A stretch of 39,966 nucleotides of DNA, taken from the NCBI GenBank assembly GCA_040391865.1, contig JBEBWZ010000016.1:1-39966 (forward strand), written 5' to 3'. Made by a program: the position numbers and the translations under genes. Positions 24,181 to 32,823 of the stretch are shown here, one piece after another; positions within the stretch are counted from its first letter, which is position 1, and every line of letters begins with the position of its first letter. The notes beneath the pieces are model-generated. The model worked only from the letters and a program-made list of their open reading frames with translations, did no database searches and was not told the origin of the DNA. The stretch comes from Solimonas sp040391865. GTDB taxonomy: Bacteria > Pseudomonadota > Gammaproteobacteria > Nevskiales > Nevskiaceae.

Positions 24181-25098
24181 CTAGGGCACGACCTCGAAAC
24201 TGCGCTCGTCGAACAGCTCGCCGTCGACATAGAGCTGCACCCGGTGTCGGCCAATGCCCAGATCGGCCGCTGGCATCGTTCCCAGCAGCACTCGCGGCGG
24301 CTGGCCGAAACGCATCTTGGCGTGATGCGCGCTGCGCAGCTGTTCGCCGGTCAGCCATTGCCAGTTCACGTCGTGGTTGCCGCCGACAGACCAGTCGTTC
24401 CAATCCACCACGGTTTTCAGATAGACGATCTCCCCGGCGCGCAGCTGCTCGCGCGGGCGCCGGTCGTCGATGCGCGGCGTGCCGCGCGCAGTGATGTAAC
24501 TGTCACGCACGTCCATCAGCCGCACCGAGGGAACATAGGCCACCGCCATCATCGCCGTACCACCGGCCATCAGCAGTGCCCCGAACCAGGCTTGTCGTGG
24601 CCGCAACAGCAGGTACAGCAGACTGCTCAGCGGCGACAACAGGGTCAGCGCCATTCCCCAAGCGATGGCGCCACTGCGAAAGGCCACGATGATCTGCAGC
24701 AGCCAGGCGAGCAGCACCAGCCCCATGCCGCCAAAGAACAGCGGCCACTGCACCGTGTTGACCGCACGACGATGCCATTGCGGCGCGACCACGGCCCGCT
24801 CGGTGTCGTCGACCATCCCGCTGCCGCCGGGTGTTGCGGCAGTCGCCTCCGGTTGTGGCGCGGCCGGTGGCGCTGTCGCCGGTACCGCCGGTGCCAGCGC
24901 AGTCACGGCCGGCTCGCCGGGCACCGCTTTTGGCGAAGCGCGTTTCGGCGCCACGACCCTGCGCTCGCAACCGCGATCCGAGTAGCTGCGCGTGCCGTCG
25001 GCATCCTTGCAGCGATGTATCGCCCCCTGCACCGGCAATGTCGCCGCCAGCAACACCCACGCGAGCGCAATTGCTGCGCCTGCTGCTGCCCTGCCCAT
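24181..25098 (-). CDS. DUF4124-containing membrane protein of unknown function
   Basis: 305 residues. The signal peptide is residues 1-25, followed by a short DUF4124-like segment with paired cysteines (HRCKDADGTRSYSDRGC, 28-44). An Ala/Pro linker covers about 50-92. Three hydrophobic segments lie at about 117-139, 144-165 and 170-189. A soluble C-terminal part (195-305) ends in strand-rich sequence (IGRHRVQLYVDGELFDERSFEVV) that could be an immunoglobulin-like fold. The combination of an exported DUF4124 segment, membrane bundle and C-terminal domain is one I do not recognise as a named family. Function unknown. It stops 12 bp from the convergent thioesterase stop. Confidence 0.75.
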   Translation of the reverse strand: MGRAAAGAAIALAWVLLAATLPVQGAIHRCKDADGTRSYSDRGCERRVVAPKRASPKAVPGEPAVTALAPAVPATAPPAAPQPEATAATPGGSGMVDDTERAVVAPQWHRRAVNTVQWPLFFGGMGLVLLAWLLQIIVAFRSGAIAWGMALTLLSPLSSLLYLLLRPRQAWFGALLMAGGTAMMAVAYVPSVRLMDVRDSYITARGTPRIDDRRPREQLRAGEIVYLKTVVDWNDWSVGGNHDVNWQWLTGEQLRSAHHAKMRFGQPPRVLLGTMPAADLGIGRHRVQLYVDGELFDERSFEVVP

Positions 25099-25286
25099 GA
25101 TTTGTCGTCCCCGAAGCGACGCACTCAGCGGTGGCTGGCGCGTTCATTTTGTCGTGCTTGTATCCGCACCTTATCGCACTGCGCAGTACTGCGGCCAGCG
25201 GCCCGGACCGGTGCGCCATCTCAGGGTGGATCGGTCATGATGTCGGCCCTTCCCCCTCCTCTTCCCCCCAATCTGGAGTGACCCTG

Positions 25287-25862
25287 ATGAGTGATCCCGT
25301 CCGCATCCTCGGCATCTCGGGCAGCCTGCGCGCCGGCTCGTACAACAGCGCCGCGCTGCGTGCTGCGCAGGCGCTGGCCCCCGAGGGCGTGCAATTCGAG
25401 TTCGCCGAGATCGGTGACCTGCCGCTGTACGACGACGATCAGCGCCACCAGGCCTTTCCGCCGGCGGTACTGCGGCTGGAGCAGCAGATCCGCAGCGCCG
25501 ATGCGGTGCTGTTTGCAAGCCCGGAATACAACTATTCGATCTCCGGCGTACTCAAGAACGCGATCGACTGGCTCTCGCGTCTCGACCATCAGCCGTTCGC
25601 CGGCAAGGCCGCCGGCATCATCGGCGCCAGCGGCGGCCTCCTGGGCACCGCGCGTGCGCAGTACCACCTGCGGCAGATCGGCGTGTTTCTCGACCTGCGT
25701 TTCATGAATCGCCCCGAGGTGATGATCGGCGGCGCGCAGAACCGCTTTGACAGCAGCGGCACGCTGACCGATGCGGCAACCCGTGAAATATTGGCGAAGT
25801 TTGTCGCGGCGCTGCGCGACTGGGCACTGGCGCACCGCCGCCAGGCACCCCTCAAACAATGA
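25287..25862 (+). CDS. NADPH-dependent FMN reductase family protein
   Basis: 191 residues from the ATG at 25287, with GGAG at 25275-25278; the frame is open upstream without a signal. The flavodoxin-like fold is marked by the FMN phosphate loop GSLRAGSYNSAAL near the N-terminus, SPEYNYSISGVLKNAIDWLSR in the middle, then GIIGASGGLLGTARAQYHLRQI. Such enzymes reduce FMN, quinones or azo compounds with NADPH in the cytoplasm. It is followed 13 bp later by the DUF1993 gene, probably one operon. Confidence 0.92.
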   Translation: MSDPVRILGISGSLRAGSYNSAALRAAQALAPEGVQFEFAEIGDLPLYDDDQRHQAFPPAVLRLEQQIRSADAVLFASPEYNYSISGVLKNAIDWLSRLDHQPFAGKAAGIIGASGGLLGTARAQYHLRQIGVFLDLRFMNRPEVMIGGAQNRFDSSGTLTDAATREILAKFVAALRDWALAHRRQAPLKQ

Positions 25863-25875
25863 ACGGAGACACCCC

Positions 25876-26382
25876 ATGACCTTGTCGATGTATCAGGCTT
25901 CCATCCCGGTGCTGGTGCGCAATCTCGGCAATCTGCGCGTACTGCTTGAAAAGGGCGCGGCTCACGCCGAAGCGCGCAAGATCGAACCGGTGGCGCTGCT
26001 CGGGTTCCGCCTGTATCCGGACATGTTTCCGCTGACACGGCAGGTGCAGATCGCCACCGACATGGCCAAGGGCTGCGCCGCGCGTCTTGCCAATGTCGAG
26101 CCGCCGAAGTACGAGGACAACGAAAGCAGCTTCGCGGAGCTGGGCGCGCGCATCGACAAGACCATCGCCTATCTCAACGGCTTCACCGCCGCCCAGATCG
26201 ACGGCAGCGAAACCCGCGAGATCGTGCTGCCGATGCGCACCGGCGCGATCACCTTCAACGGCCAGAACTATCTGCTGCAGTTCGTGCTGCCCAATGTCTA
26301 CTTTCACACCGCAACCGCGTACAACATCCTGCGTCACAACGGGGTCGAGTTGGGCAAGATGGACTTCATCGGCAAGCCCTGA
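25876..26382 (+). CDS. DUF1993 family protein
   Basis: 168 residues. The start MTLSMYQASIPVLVRNLGNLRVLLEKG and the later GFRLYPDMFPLTRQVQIATDMAKGCAARL and FVLPNVYFHTATAYNILRHNGVELGKMDFIG are the conserved blocks of DUF1993. The fold is thought to be a DinB-like helical bundle. The conserved histidines in the last block could contribute to metal binding, as in DinB relatives. GGAG lies seven bases before the ATG. It is co-directional with and close behind the FMN reductase, suggesting shared expression. Biochemical role unknown. Confidence 0.88.
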   Translation: MTLSMYQASIPVLVRNLGNLRVLLEKGAAHAEARKIEPVALLGFRLYPDMFPLTRQVQIATDMAKGCAARLANVEPPKYEDNESSFAELGARIDKTIAYLNGFTAAQIDGSETREIVLPMRTGAITFNGQNYLLQFVLPNVYFHTATAYNILRHNGVELGKMDFIGKP

Positions 26383-26391
26383 GGCGAATCC

Positions 26392-27465
26392 TCAGCCCAG
26401 GATCCTGCTCACCGCGGCGGATTGATAGAACGGCGCAAGCTGCTGCCGCAGCAGCGGCTCCAGCAGCTTGCGCCGCTTCAATGTACGCAGCACCGGCGGG
26501 GCGTAACGCATCGCTTCGTCGATCATCATTTCGCGGGTGATTCCGATGTCCTCCAGCAGCGTCGCCAACGTGGCCTTGCCGTACTTGTCGAAGAAGCAAT
26601 CGATGCCGGCATCGATCATCGCGCTGTAGAACGGCGTCTTGCGCAGCACTCTCCAGTACTCGTAGCTGGTCACGAAAACGCCCTGCAGCTCCTCGCTGCT
26701 GAGGTCATCGCGCAGCACGCTCAGCTTCATGCCGCGCAGTTGCGCCCAGGCATCGAGCACCGCCTCGCGCAGCGTCTGCTCGTCGAGGGTCTCCAGGAGG
26801 AAATCGGCACTGCTGCGCGTCAGTGCGCCGACACTGCGGCCGATGTACTTGCGCAGGCTTTCCTCGATCGAGGCCTCCAGCCCGGGCGTCGCCTTGCTGA
26901 TCAGCGCCTTGCCGATCGCCATCGCCGAGCGCGCGCCGGGAATCGCCCGGGTCACCGACCCTTGCGCCAGATAGTCGCGGATTCCGTGATACAGCAGGTC
27001 CGAAACGAATTCCTCGTAGATCGGGCTCGCCAGCACGCCGCGCAGCACACGTTCGCGCAAGGCCCGCAGTTCCAGCCCCTGATCGAGCATGGCGCGGACC
27101 TGCTGTTCCGGCAGCAGTTGCTCCAGCCGCGTGCTGGCATGCGCCGGATGTGCATGCAGCACCGCCGCGATCTCGCCCACCAGCTCGGGAATGCCGCCGC
27201 CGACGTCCAGATCCACCGCATAGTTGCGCGCCGTGCGCTTGATCGCCGCGGCACCAACCACCGAGCCCAGCGTCAGCTTTGCAGCCAGTTCAAGTCCGGA
27301 GTCGACCAGCTCCTCGACCCACACCGTCAGCGCATCGGCCTCCAGGCGCTCCAGCACGAACGCGACATGCGCATCCAGCAGCGCTTCGGCGATATGCGGG
27401 ATGGCGGTCGCCGCTGCGGCAGCGGTATCGGCAACGACGGGTTTCTTCTTGCGACTGCTGCTCAT
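26392..27465 (-). CDS. Unrecognised mostly helical protein
   Basis: 357 residues from the ATG at 27465, preceded by GGAGAG; upstream in-frame codons look unlike the rest. A basic N-terminus (SSSRKKKP) is followed by an Ala-rich helix and long amphipathic helices. Recognisable landmarks are ALRERVLRGVLASPIYEEFVSDLLYHGIRDYLAQGSVTRAIPGARSAMAIGK, IEESLRKYIGRSVGALTRSSADFLLETLDEQTLREAVLDAW, and DIGITREMMIDEAMRYAPPVLRTLKRRKLLEPLLRQQLAPFY. No signal peptide or clear membrane span is seen, though Ala-rich helices around 75-95 may associate with membranes. I do not recognise a family. It is divergent from the CAP gene by 97 bp and convergent with DUF1993. Confidence 0.8.
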   Translation of the reverse strand: MSSSRKKKPVVADTAAAAATAIPHIAEALLDAHVAFVLERLEADALTVWVEELVDSGLELAAKLTLGSVVGAAAIKRTARNYAVDLDVGGGIPELVGEIAAVLHAHPAHASTRLEQLLPEQQVRAMLDQGLELRALRERVLRGVLASPIYEEFVSDLLYHGIRDYLAQGSVTRAIPGARSAMAIGKALISKATPGLEASIEESLRKYIGRSVGALTRSSADFLLETLDEQTLREAVLDAWAQLRGMKLSVLRDDLSSEELQGVFVTSYEYWRVLRKTPFYSAMIDAGIDCFFDKYGKATLATLLEDIGITREMMIDEAMRYAPPVLRTLKRRKLLEPLLRQQLAPFYQSAAVSRILG

Positions 27466-27562
27466 GCGACGCTCTCCAGACGGGAAGCATCCTTTAGCAT
27501 GGGCCCGTCGCCGCCCGCAGTGGCTGCACCGCCGCACGTCCTGCGCTATCGTTCCAGTCATC

Positions 27563-28216
27563 ATGTTCAATCCCGTTCACCGCGCGCTGCGCATCGTCGC
27601 GGCACTGCTTGTCTGGACCTCGACCGGCGTGCTTGCCCCAGCCCACGCCGCCGATCGCGAACCCGCCGCGTTCACCGGCATGCTCGAGACTCACAACGCG
27701 TTGCGCAGTGCGGTCGGGGTAGCGCCGCTGCGCTGGTCGGATCTGGCTGCGCAGCAGGCGCAGGGCTGGGCAGCACAGCTGGTCGCACAGGATTGTCCGC
27801 TGCGCTACAACCCGGACCCGCGTCGCCGCGAGCTGTACGGCGAAAACATCTTCAAGGCCTGGGCGCAGCAGCCCTACACCGGCTTCCGCCGCAACGCCAC
27901 CGAGGTCGCGCGACGCTGGTCGGAGGAGGCGGCGTTCTACGATCACCGCACCCACACCTGCAACGCGCCTGCCGGGCGCCAGTGCGGTCAGTACCTGCAG
28001 ATGATCTGGGAAACCACCGAGGTTATGGGCTGTGCCCAAGCACGCTGCCCGACTGCCGAGGTCTGGGTCTGCAACTACACGCCGCGCGGCGGCCAGGAAA
28101 ACCTCAAGCCTTATGGCAATCCGCCACCCTCACCGCCCGCCGAAGTGGTGGTCGATGAGTATTCATGCAGCATCCGCGTTGCCGACGGCGTCGATCCCGC
28201 CGCGCCGGATCGCTGA
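27563..28216 (+). CDS. Exported CAP-domain protein resembling plant PR-1
   Basis: 217 residues with a signal peptide (1-29, ending AHA). The CAP domain contains LETHNALRSAVGV (His44), YGENIF (Glu94) and CGQYLQMIW (141-149). In the usual CAP signature the residue after Gly is His; here it is Gln143. Six cysteines (78, 133, 141, 157, 162, 170) and the VCNYTPRGG...KPYG ending give the pattern of plant PR-1, more than that of common bacterial CAP proteins. It is secreted or periplasmic; CAP proteins bind sterols, lipids or act as proteases in different cases, and which applies is unknown. A dienelactone hydrolase follows 24 bp later, probably in one operon. Confidence 0.9.
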   Translation: MFNPVHRALRIVAALLVWTSTGVLAPAHAADREPAAFTGMLETHNALRSAVGVAPLRWSDLAAQQAQGWAAQLVAQDCPLRYNPDPRRRELYGENIFKAWAQQPYTGFRRNATEVARRWSEEAAFYDHRTHTCNAPAGRQCGQYLQMIWETTEVMGCAQARCPTAEVWVCNYTPRGGQENLKPYGNPPPSPPAEVVVDEYSCSIRVADGVDPAAPDR

Positions 28217-28240
28217 AGTCCAACGCATACGGAGAATCGA

Positions 28241-29044
28241 ATGAGTCTGTCCCGTTCCCTGCTGAGCCTTGCCGGCGCCTTGGCGCTGATGGCCAGCGGA
28301 ACCGCCAGCGCCGCCGAAAAGATCGTCGACTACACCCTCGACGGCCAGCCTTATCGCGGTTACGTCTATTACGACGCCAATGTGAAGACCGCGCGCCCGC
28401 TGCTGGTGATGGTGCCCAACTGGATGGGCACCAGCGCCGCCAATCGCAAGCAGGCCGAGGAGATTGCCGGCAAGGATTACGTGGTGTTCGTTGCCGACAT
28501 GTACGGCAGCGGCAAGCAGCCCGCCGATGCGGCGGCCGCCGGCAAGGCGGTTGGCACCCTGTACGGCAACCGCAAACTGCTGCGCAACCGCATCATCGGC
28601 GCCAAGCAGGAAGCGCTGATCCATGCCAAGCAGGCGAAGCTGCCGGTCGATACCGGCAAGGTCGCCGCGATCGGCTTCTGCTTCGGCGGCGCCACCGTGC
28701 TCGAACTGGCGCGCACCGGCGACGACCTGGCCGCCGTGGTGTCGTTCCACGGCAATCTCGCGCTGGAAGCCGCGGCGGACAACGAACCGATCCGCACCCG
28801 CATCCTGGTGCTGCATGGCGATGCCGATCCTTACGTCCCCGCCAAGGAGGTCAGCGCGTTCCTCGCCGAGATGCGCGCTGCCCAGGCCGACTGGCAGATG
28901 ATCCGCTACGGCGGCGCCGTGCATTCGTTCACCGATCCCAACGCCAACCTGCCCGGCCAGGCGATGTACGACGAGAAGACCGCGAGCCGCGCGTTTGCGG
29001 CCATGCACGATTTCCTGACCGAAGCCTTCGCCGCCAGGCCGTAG
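28241..29044 (+). CDS. Exported dienelactone hydrolase family protein
   Basis: 267 residues. A signal peptide (1-24, ending ASA) is followed by an alpha/beta-hydrolase domain. The nucleophile elbow is GFCFGG (145-150) with Cys147, and the partners are Asp196 (HGDADPYVP) and His228 (GGAVHSFT). That is the Cys-Asp-His triad of dienelactone hydrolases. The domain also has DMYGSGKQPAD, typical of the family. The signal peptide places it outside the cytoplasm, unlike catabolic dienelactone hydrolases. GGAG lies seven bases before the ATG. Its natural substrate is not known. Confidence 0.92.
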   Translation: MSLSRSLLSLAGALALMASGTASAAEKIVDYTLDGQPYRGYVYYDANVKTARPLLVMVPNWMGTSAANRKQAEEIAGKDYVVFVADMYGSGKQPADAAAAGKAVGTLYGNRKLLRNRIIGAKQEALIHAKQAKLPVDTGKVAAIGFCFGGATVLELARTGDDLAAVVSFHGNLALEAAADNEPIRTRILVLHGDADPYVPAKEVSAFLAEMRAAQADWQMIRYGGAVHSFTDPNANLPGQAMYDEKTASRAFAAMHDFLTEAFAARP

Positions 29045-29053
29045 ACGGACTGG

Positions 29054-30043
29054 CTAGAGCGCGTGACCGAATAGTGTGCGCTGCTGCAGGCGCCCCGCAG
29101 CCCAGAGCGCGGCGTCTTCCGAAACCTGCAGCAGCGCTTCGATCTCGCTCAGCATCATGCCGTGGTACTGGCCGATCAGTTGCGCGCTGCTGTCGCTGTG
29201 TGCAGCCGTGCCGTAACCGGTCGCGGACAGCCGCGCATGCCCTTCCCGTACCACTGATGCGCGCTGCGAAGAGATTTCACCGGACACGACCGCAATGTCC
29301 TGCAGCGCCCGGTCGTACAAGGGCGTGACGTTGCGCCAGGTTTCACGTGCCAGCGTGCGGTCGTGTGCTTCGTCGGCCGCCGTTGCGCAGCCACCTTCGC
29401 CATCGCTGCAGCGCAGCCGCCGGCTTGCCGTACGCAGTAACTGATCCTGCTGCTGCTCGGTGCGCTGCTTGATGGCGTCGATGCGTGCCGCCCAGCCCAT
29501 CTGCAACTGCGTGTCTGCCGCGAGCGCCGTCATGCGCTGATGGAAAGCCGTGGTTGCGGCTTCGACGGCAGGCGACTCCTGCGCTTTCTTGCGAACATCC
29601 TGCAGCGCCTGCTGCTGAAACCGCTGCTGCATCTTCATCGCTTCCGCCATCTGCTGCGCCGGCGGCAAGCGCTGCAGCCGTTCGGCCTCACGCTCCATCT
29701 GCTGCTGCATGCGCTCCGCATAGTCGGGATCGCTCTGCATCCGCGCGACATCGATCCCCGCACCGTCGGTCATCGATGACTGCGTATCGGCAGCCACCTG
29801 GCTGGCCCGCAGTTCCAGTTGCTCACGCGCCTGCTGCAATTGCTGCCGCAACCTGAGCCAGTTGGCAGCACCGATTTCCCCATCTGCCGTGACCACGCGC
29901 AGCGCTTCGGCCGCGCTGCCGGGGACTGCCGGCACCTGCTGATACAGCGCCTGCACCGACACGGGCGCCGCCATCGCCGGCAAGCCCATCCCCAGACCCA
30001 AGCTCCCCGCCAGCAGCACCCCGACCGCAAAGCGATATGACAT
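29054..30043 (-). CDS. Periplasmic coiled-coil protein of unknown function
   Basis: 329 residues. Residues 1-25 form a signal peptide ending AMA. Much of the remainder is Gln/Glu/Ala-rich and helical (RLRQQLQQAREQLELRASQVA; RMQQQMEREAERLQRLPPAQQMAEAMKMQQRFQQQALQDVRKKAQ), consistent with coiled coil between about 60 and 165. Two cysteines near the middle (LRCSDGEGGCAT) could form a disulfide. GGAG precedes the ATG. I do not recognise a family. It lies 135 bp downstream of the MFS gene on the same strand and ends 9 bp from the convergent hydrolase stop. Confidence 0.7.
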   Translation of the reverse strand: MSYRFAVGVLLAGSLGLGMGLPAMAAPVSVQALYQQVPAVPGSAAEALRVVTADGEIGAANWLRLRQQLQQAREQLELRASQVAADTQSSMTDGAGIDVARMQSDPDYAERMQQQMEREAERLQRLPPAQQMAEAMKMQQRFQQQALQDVRKKAQESPAVEAATTAFHQRMTALAADTQLQMGWAARIDAIKQRTEQQQDQLLRTASRRLRCSDGEGGCATAADEAHDRTLARETWRNVTPLYDRALQDIAVVSGEISSQRASVVREGHARLSATGYGTAAHSDSSAQLIGQYHGMMLSEIEALLQVSEDAALWAAGRLQQRTLFGHAL

Positions 30044-30178
30044 TCCCGATCTCCGTTAGCCCTCAAGGCCGCGTCTGCCGCCGGCCGCCGCCCCACCCCA
30101 AAACAGCGCGCAATTTCGCGCAGTTCCGGAGCGGCGGCAACTTCGGATTCGCCGGCGCCGGGCCAGCCATTTCGGCCG

Positions 30179-31366
30179 CTACGTGCCGGCGCTTCTGGTC
30201 TGCGCCGCGACCACCATGACCGCAAGCAGGCCGGTCACGATCAGCCCGGCAGACAGCCACAACACCTGGACGCCATAGCGGTCCAGGCCGAGGCCGAACA
30301 CGATGGGAGCCAGCGCCTGCGCGACGCGGGCCGGTGCTTCGAGAATGCCCGCGCGACGACCGAAGCCCGCAGCGCCGAACAGTGCCAGCGGCAAGGTGCC
30401 TTTGACGATGGTCATCAGGCCGATGCCGATGCCGTGCAGCACCACGAACACCGCGGCGAACGGCGCGCCGAAGATGCCCAGCAGCGCTGCACCGACCGGA
30501 TGCAAGGCCAGCGACAGACGTGCCGATACCAGCGGGTGCAGACGGTTCAGAAACCCGGCTTCCGCAACACGGCCTGCGACCTGACTGGCACCGACCAGCG
30601 CTGCGGCGGCAACCGCCGCGGCCGGTGCGCAACCGGCCGCGACCAGCACCCGCGGCAGATGGGTCGCCATCGCCGCGAACACGAAGCCGCTGCAGGCGAA
30701 GACCAGTGCCAGCAGCCAGAGCACGCGGGTGGTGGGTGCGGCCGGCGCAGCGGTATCGATCGCAACCGCTGTCGGCAACACCGGCACTGCCGGCGCCTGC
30801 ACACGTGGGATCACGCCACCATGCAAGGCCAGGCCGACGGACAGATGCAGCAGCGCCCAGGCCACACAGGTCAACCGCCAGCCGAAATGACTTTCCAGCG
30901 CCGCGCTGAGCGGCCAGCCGACGGTACTGGCGAACCCTCCGATCAGCGTCACCGCGACGATCGAGCGCCGCGCGTCGCCGCGATAGAGGCTGACCATGGT
31001 CGAGAACGCCGCGTCATAGAGCCCCATCGGCATCGCCGCGCCGATCAGCAGCCAGCCCAGCAGCATCGTCAACGGCCCCTGCGCTGCCGCCAGCGCCAGC
31101 AGCCCGGTGGCAAATGCCACGTTCGACGCCAGCAGCACCGTGCGCCCCCCTTCCCGATCCAGCCAACTGCCGACCACCGGCCCCAGAGCCGCACCGACCA
31201 ACAGTGCCGCCGAGAACGAGGCATAGACCGCCAGCGGCGGCACGCCCAGGCCAAGCGCCATCGGCTGCGCCAGGATCGCCAGCAGGTAGTAACTGGACGC
31301 CCATGCCAGCATCTGGCCGCAGCCCACGGCCAGTACCACGCGATGGCGGGCCGTCAGGACGCTCAT
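30179..31366 (-). CDS. Major facilitator superfamily transporter
   Basis: 395 residues with about 12 hydrophobic segments. A motif-A-like loop GSWLDREGGRT lies between segments 2 and 3, and the central loop is Pro/Ala-rich (about 190-215). It is an inner-membrane secondary transporter; the substrate is not evident. Its ATG overlaps the hydrolase stop by four bases (ATGA at 31363-31366), so the two are translationally coupled and probably work together, for example in uptake or export of a compound that the hydrolase processes. Confidence 0.92.
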   Translation of the reverse strand: MSVLTARHRVVLAVGCGQMLAWASSYYLLAILAQPMALGLGVPPLAVYASFSAALLVGAALGPVVGSWLDREGGRTVLLASNVAFATGLLALAAAQGPLTMLLGWLLIGAAMPMGLYDAAFSTMVSLYRGDARRSIVAVTLIGGFASTVGWPLSAALESHFGWRLTCVAWALLHLSVGLALHGGVIPRVQAPAVPVLPTAVAIDTAAPAAPTTRVLWLLALVFACSGFVFAAMATHLPRVLVAAGCAPAAAVAAAALVGASQVAGRVAEAGFLNRLHPLVSARLSLALHPVGAALLGIFGAPFAAVFVVLHGIGIGLMTIVKGTLPLALFGAAGFGRRAGILEAPARVAQALAPIVFGLGLDRYGVQVLWLSAGLIVTGLLAVMVVAAQTRSAGT

Positions 31367-32262
31367 GCGCTGCGCGCCACCGCTCCCTGTGTGTGAGCAA
31401 TGATCCGCTCGGCAAACCGCGGCAGCAGTGCCGCCGGCAGGTCGTGCCCCATGCCCGGAAAGATTTCGAGCTGCGCACCGGCGATGTGCTGCGCCAGCTC
31501 ATGCGCCGCCGCGACCGGCACCAGCGGATCCTGCTCGCCGTGCAGGATCAGTGTCGGTGTGGTGATCTTGGCCAGTAGCGGCACACGGCTGCGCGCCGCC
31601 AGCACCGCAGCAGTCTGGCGCGCCACGCCGCGCGGATGGTGACTGCGATCGAACGCCAGCGCGATCCGTTCTCGCAGGGCCGATGCATCGGGCGGAAACC
31701 CGGGGCTGCCGATCATGCGCCAGGTCTGCATGCCGTGACGGACCAGCGACTCGCGATCGAATGCCGCGGGGCGCTTCACCATCCGCAGACGCACTTTCAG
31801 ACTGGGTGCCGGCAGCCGCGGATTGCTGCTGCTGGTCATGATCAACGTCAGCGACCGCAGGCGCGCGGCGTGCCGTGTCGCCAGCACCTGCGCGATCATG
31901 CCGCCCATCGACAGGCCGACCACATGCGCACGTGCGATCCCCAGCGCATCCATCAGCCCGACGGTATCCAGCGCCATGTCCTCCAGCGAATACGCGGCCC
32001 GTATCGGCATGCCCATGGTCTGCGCCGCACCGGCCAGCATCAGCCGCGGCTTCGGCAGATGGTCGAGCTTGCTCGACAGTCCGATGTCGCGATTGTCGAA
32101 ACGGATCACCTGGTAACCCGCGTCCGCGAGTTGCCGGCAGAGCGGCTCGGGCCATGCCGTCAACTGACACCCCAGCCCCATGATCAGCAGCAGCGGCTCG
32201 TCGCTGTCGCGGCCAAAGCGCTCGTACTCCAGGGTGAGGCCATTGGCCTGAACGGTTGCCAT
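31363..32262 (-). CDS. Alpha/beta-fold hydrolase
   Basis: 299 residues from the ATG at 32262. The frame continues upstream but the first recognisable strand (LTLEYERFGRDSDEPLLLIMGLGCQLTAWP) follows this ATG. The nucleophile elbow is GLSMGG with Ser118; Asp245 (HGEQDPLVP) and His273 (GMGHDLP) complete the triad. Cytoplasmic. The cap region and the RLPAPSLKVRLRMVKRPAAFD stretch do not identify a substrate; lipolytic esterase and aclacinomycin-methylesterase-like roles are both possible. It is the first gene of a pair with the MFS transporter. Divergent from the flavodoxin-like gene. Confidence 0.92.
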   Translation of the reverse strand: MATVQANGLTLEYERFGRDSDEPLLLIMGLGCQLTAWPEPLCRQLADAGYQVIRFDNRDIGLSSKLDHLPKPRLMLAGAAQTMGMPIRAAYSLEDMALDTVGLMDALGIARAHVVGLSMGGMIAQVLATRHAARLRSLTLIMTSSSNPRLPAPSLKVRLRMVKRPAAFDRESLVRHGMQTWRMIGSPGFPPDASALRERIALAFDRSHHPRGVARQTAAVLAARSRVPLLAKITTPTLILHGEQDPLVPVAAAHELAQHIAGAQLEIFPGMGHDLPAALLPRFAERIIAHTQGAVARSA

Positions 32263-32331
32263 GATCGATGACGGGACGGGAATCTGACCGGGCCGGCATT
32301 CTCGCATGCCCTTCCCTTGCAACGGAGCGCT

Positions 32332-32823
32332 ATGCTCGCGCCAGATCTTTCCCGACCGTCGCCCGTGAAGCACCTGCTGATCGTCCACCACAGCCAGTCC
32401 GGCAATACCGACGCACTTGCCGCCGCGGTGCGCGCAGGGGCCAGCGAGTTCTCTGCGGAAGTGACGCTGCGCCACCGGCGCGCCTTCGACGCCACCCTCG
32501 ACGATCTGCTCTGGGCCAACGGCCTGCTGATCGGCACCCCGGAAAACTTCGGCTACCTGTCCGGCGCGGTCAAGGATTTCCTCGATCGCACCTATTACCC
32601 GGCGCAGGGCAAACTCAACGGCCTGCCCTGGGCGATGTTCGTCAGCTGCGACAACGACGGCACCGGCGCCGTCGCCGCACTCGAACGGATCGCACTGGGC
32701 TATGGCTGGAACAAGGTCGCAGAGCCGGTGCTGGTCCGCGGCGAAGTCCATGAGGAAGGCATCGCCCGCTGTCGCGAGCTGGGTCAGATGCTGGCGGCCG
32801 GATTGTCCTGCGGTCTGTTCTGA
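32332..32823 (+). CDS. Flavodoxin/NAD(P)H-oxidoreductase-like protein
   Basis: 163 residues from the ATG at 32332 (GGAG four bases upstream). A GTG at 32365 gives a start right before the first strand (VKHLLIVHHSQSGNTDALA) and is a fair alternative. The phosphate loop HHSQSGNT and the strands GLLIGTPENFGYLSGAVKDFLDRTYYP show a flavodoxin fold with FMN binding. The C-terminal half is short, so it is a small electron carrier or reductase. It is cytoplasmic. It is followed by a hairpin repeat and a convergent gene. Confidence 0.85.
   Translation: MLAPDLSRPSPVKHLLIVHHSQSGNTDALAAAVRAGASEFSAEVTLRHRRAFDATLDDLLWANGLLIGTPENFGYLSGAVKDFLDRTYYPAQGKLNGLPWAMFVSCDNDGTGAVAALERIALGYGWNKVAEPVLVRGEVHEEGIARCRELGQMLAAGLSCGLF

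Noticed and set aside
26422..28158. Long plus-strand open frame of 578 codons
   Set aside because: It is antisense to the 357-residue gene and then runs in the wrong frame of the CAP gene; composition is typical of a high-GC shadow.
30044..30178. Possible small gene between the MFS and coiled-coil protein genes
   Set aside because: An open plus-strand frame exists but has shadow-like composition, no ribosome-binding site and no recognisable residues; 135 bp with nothing assignable.
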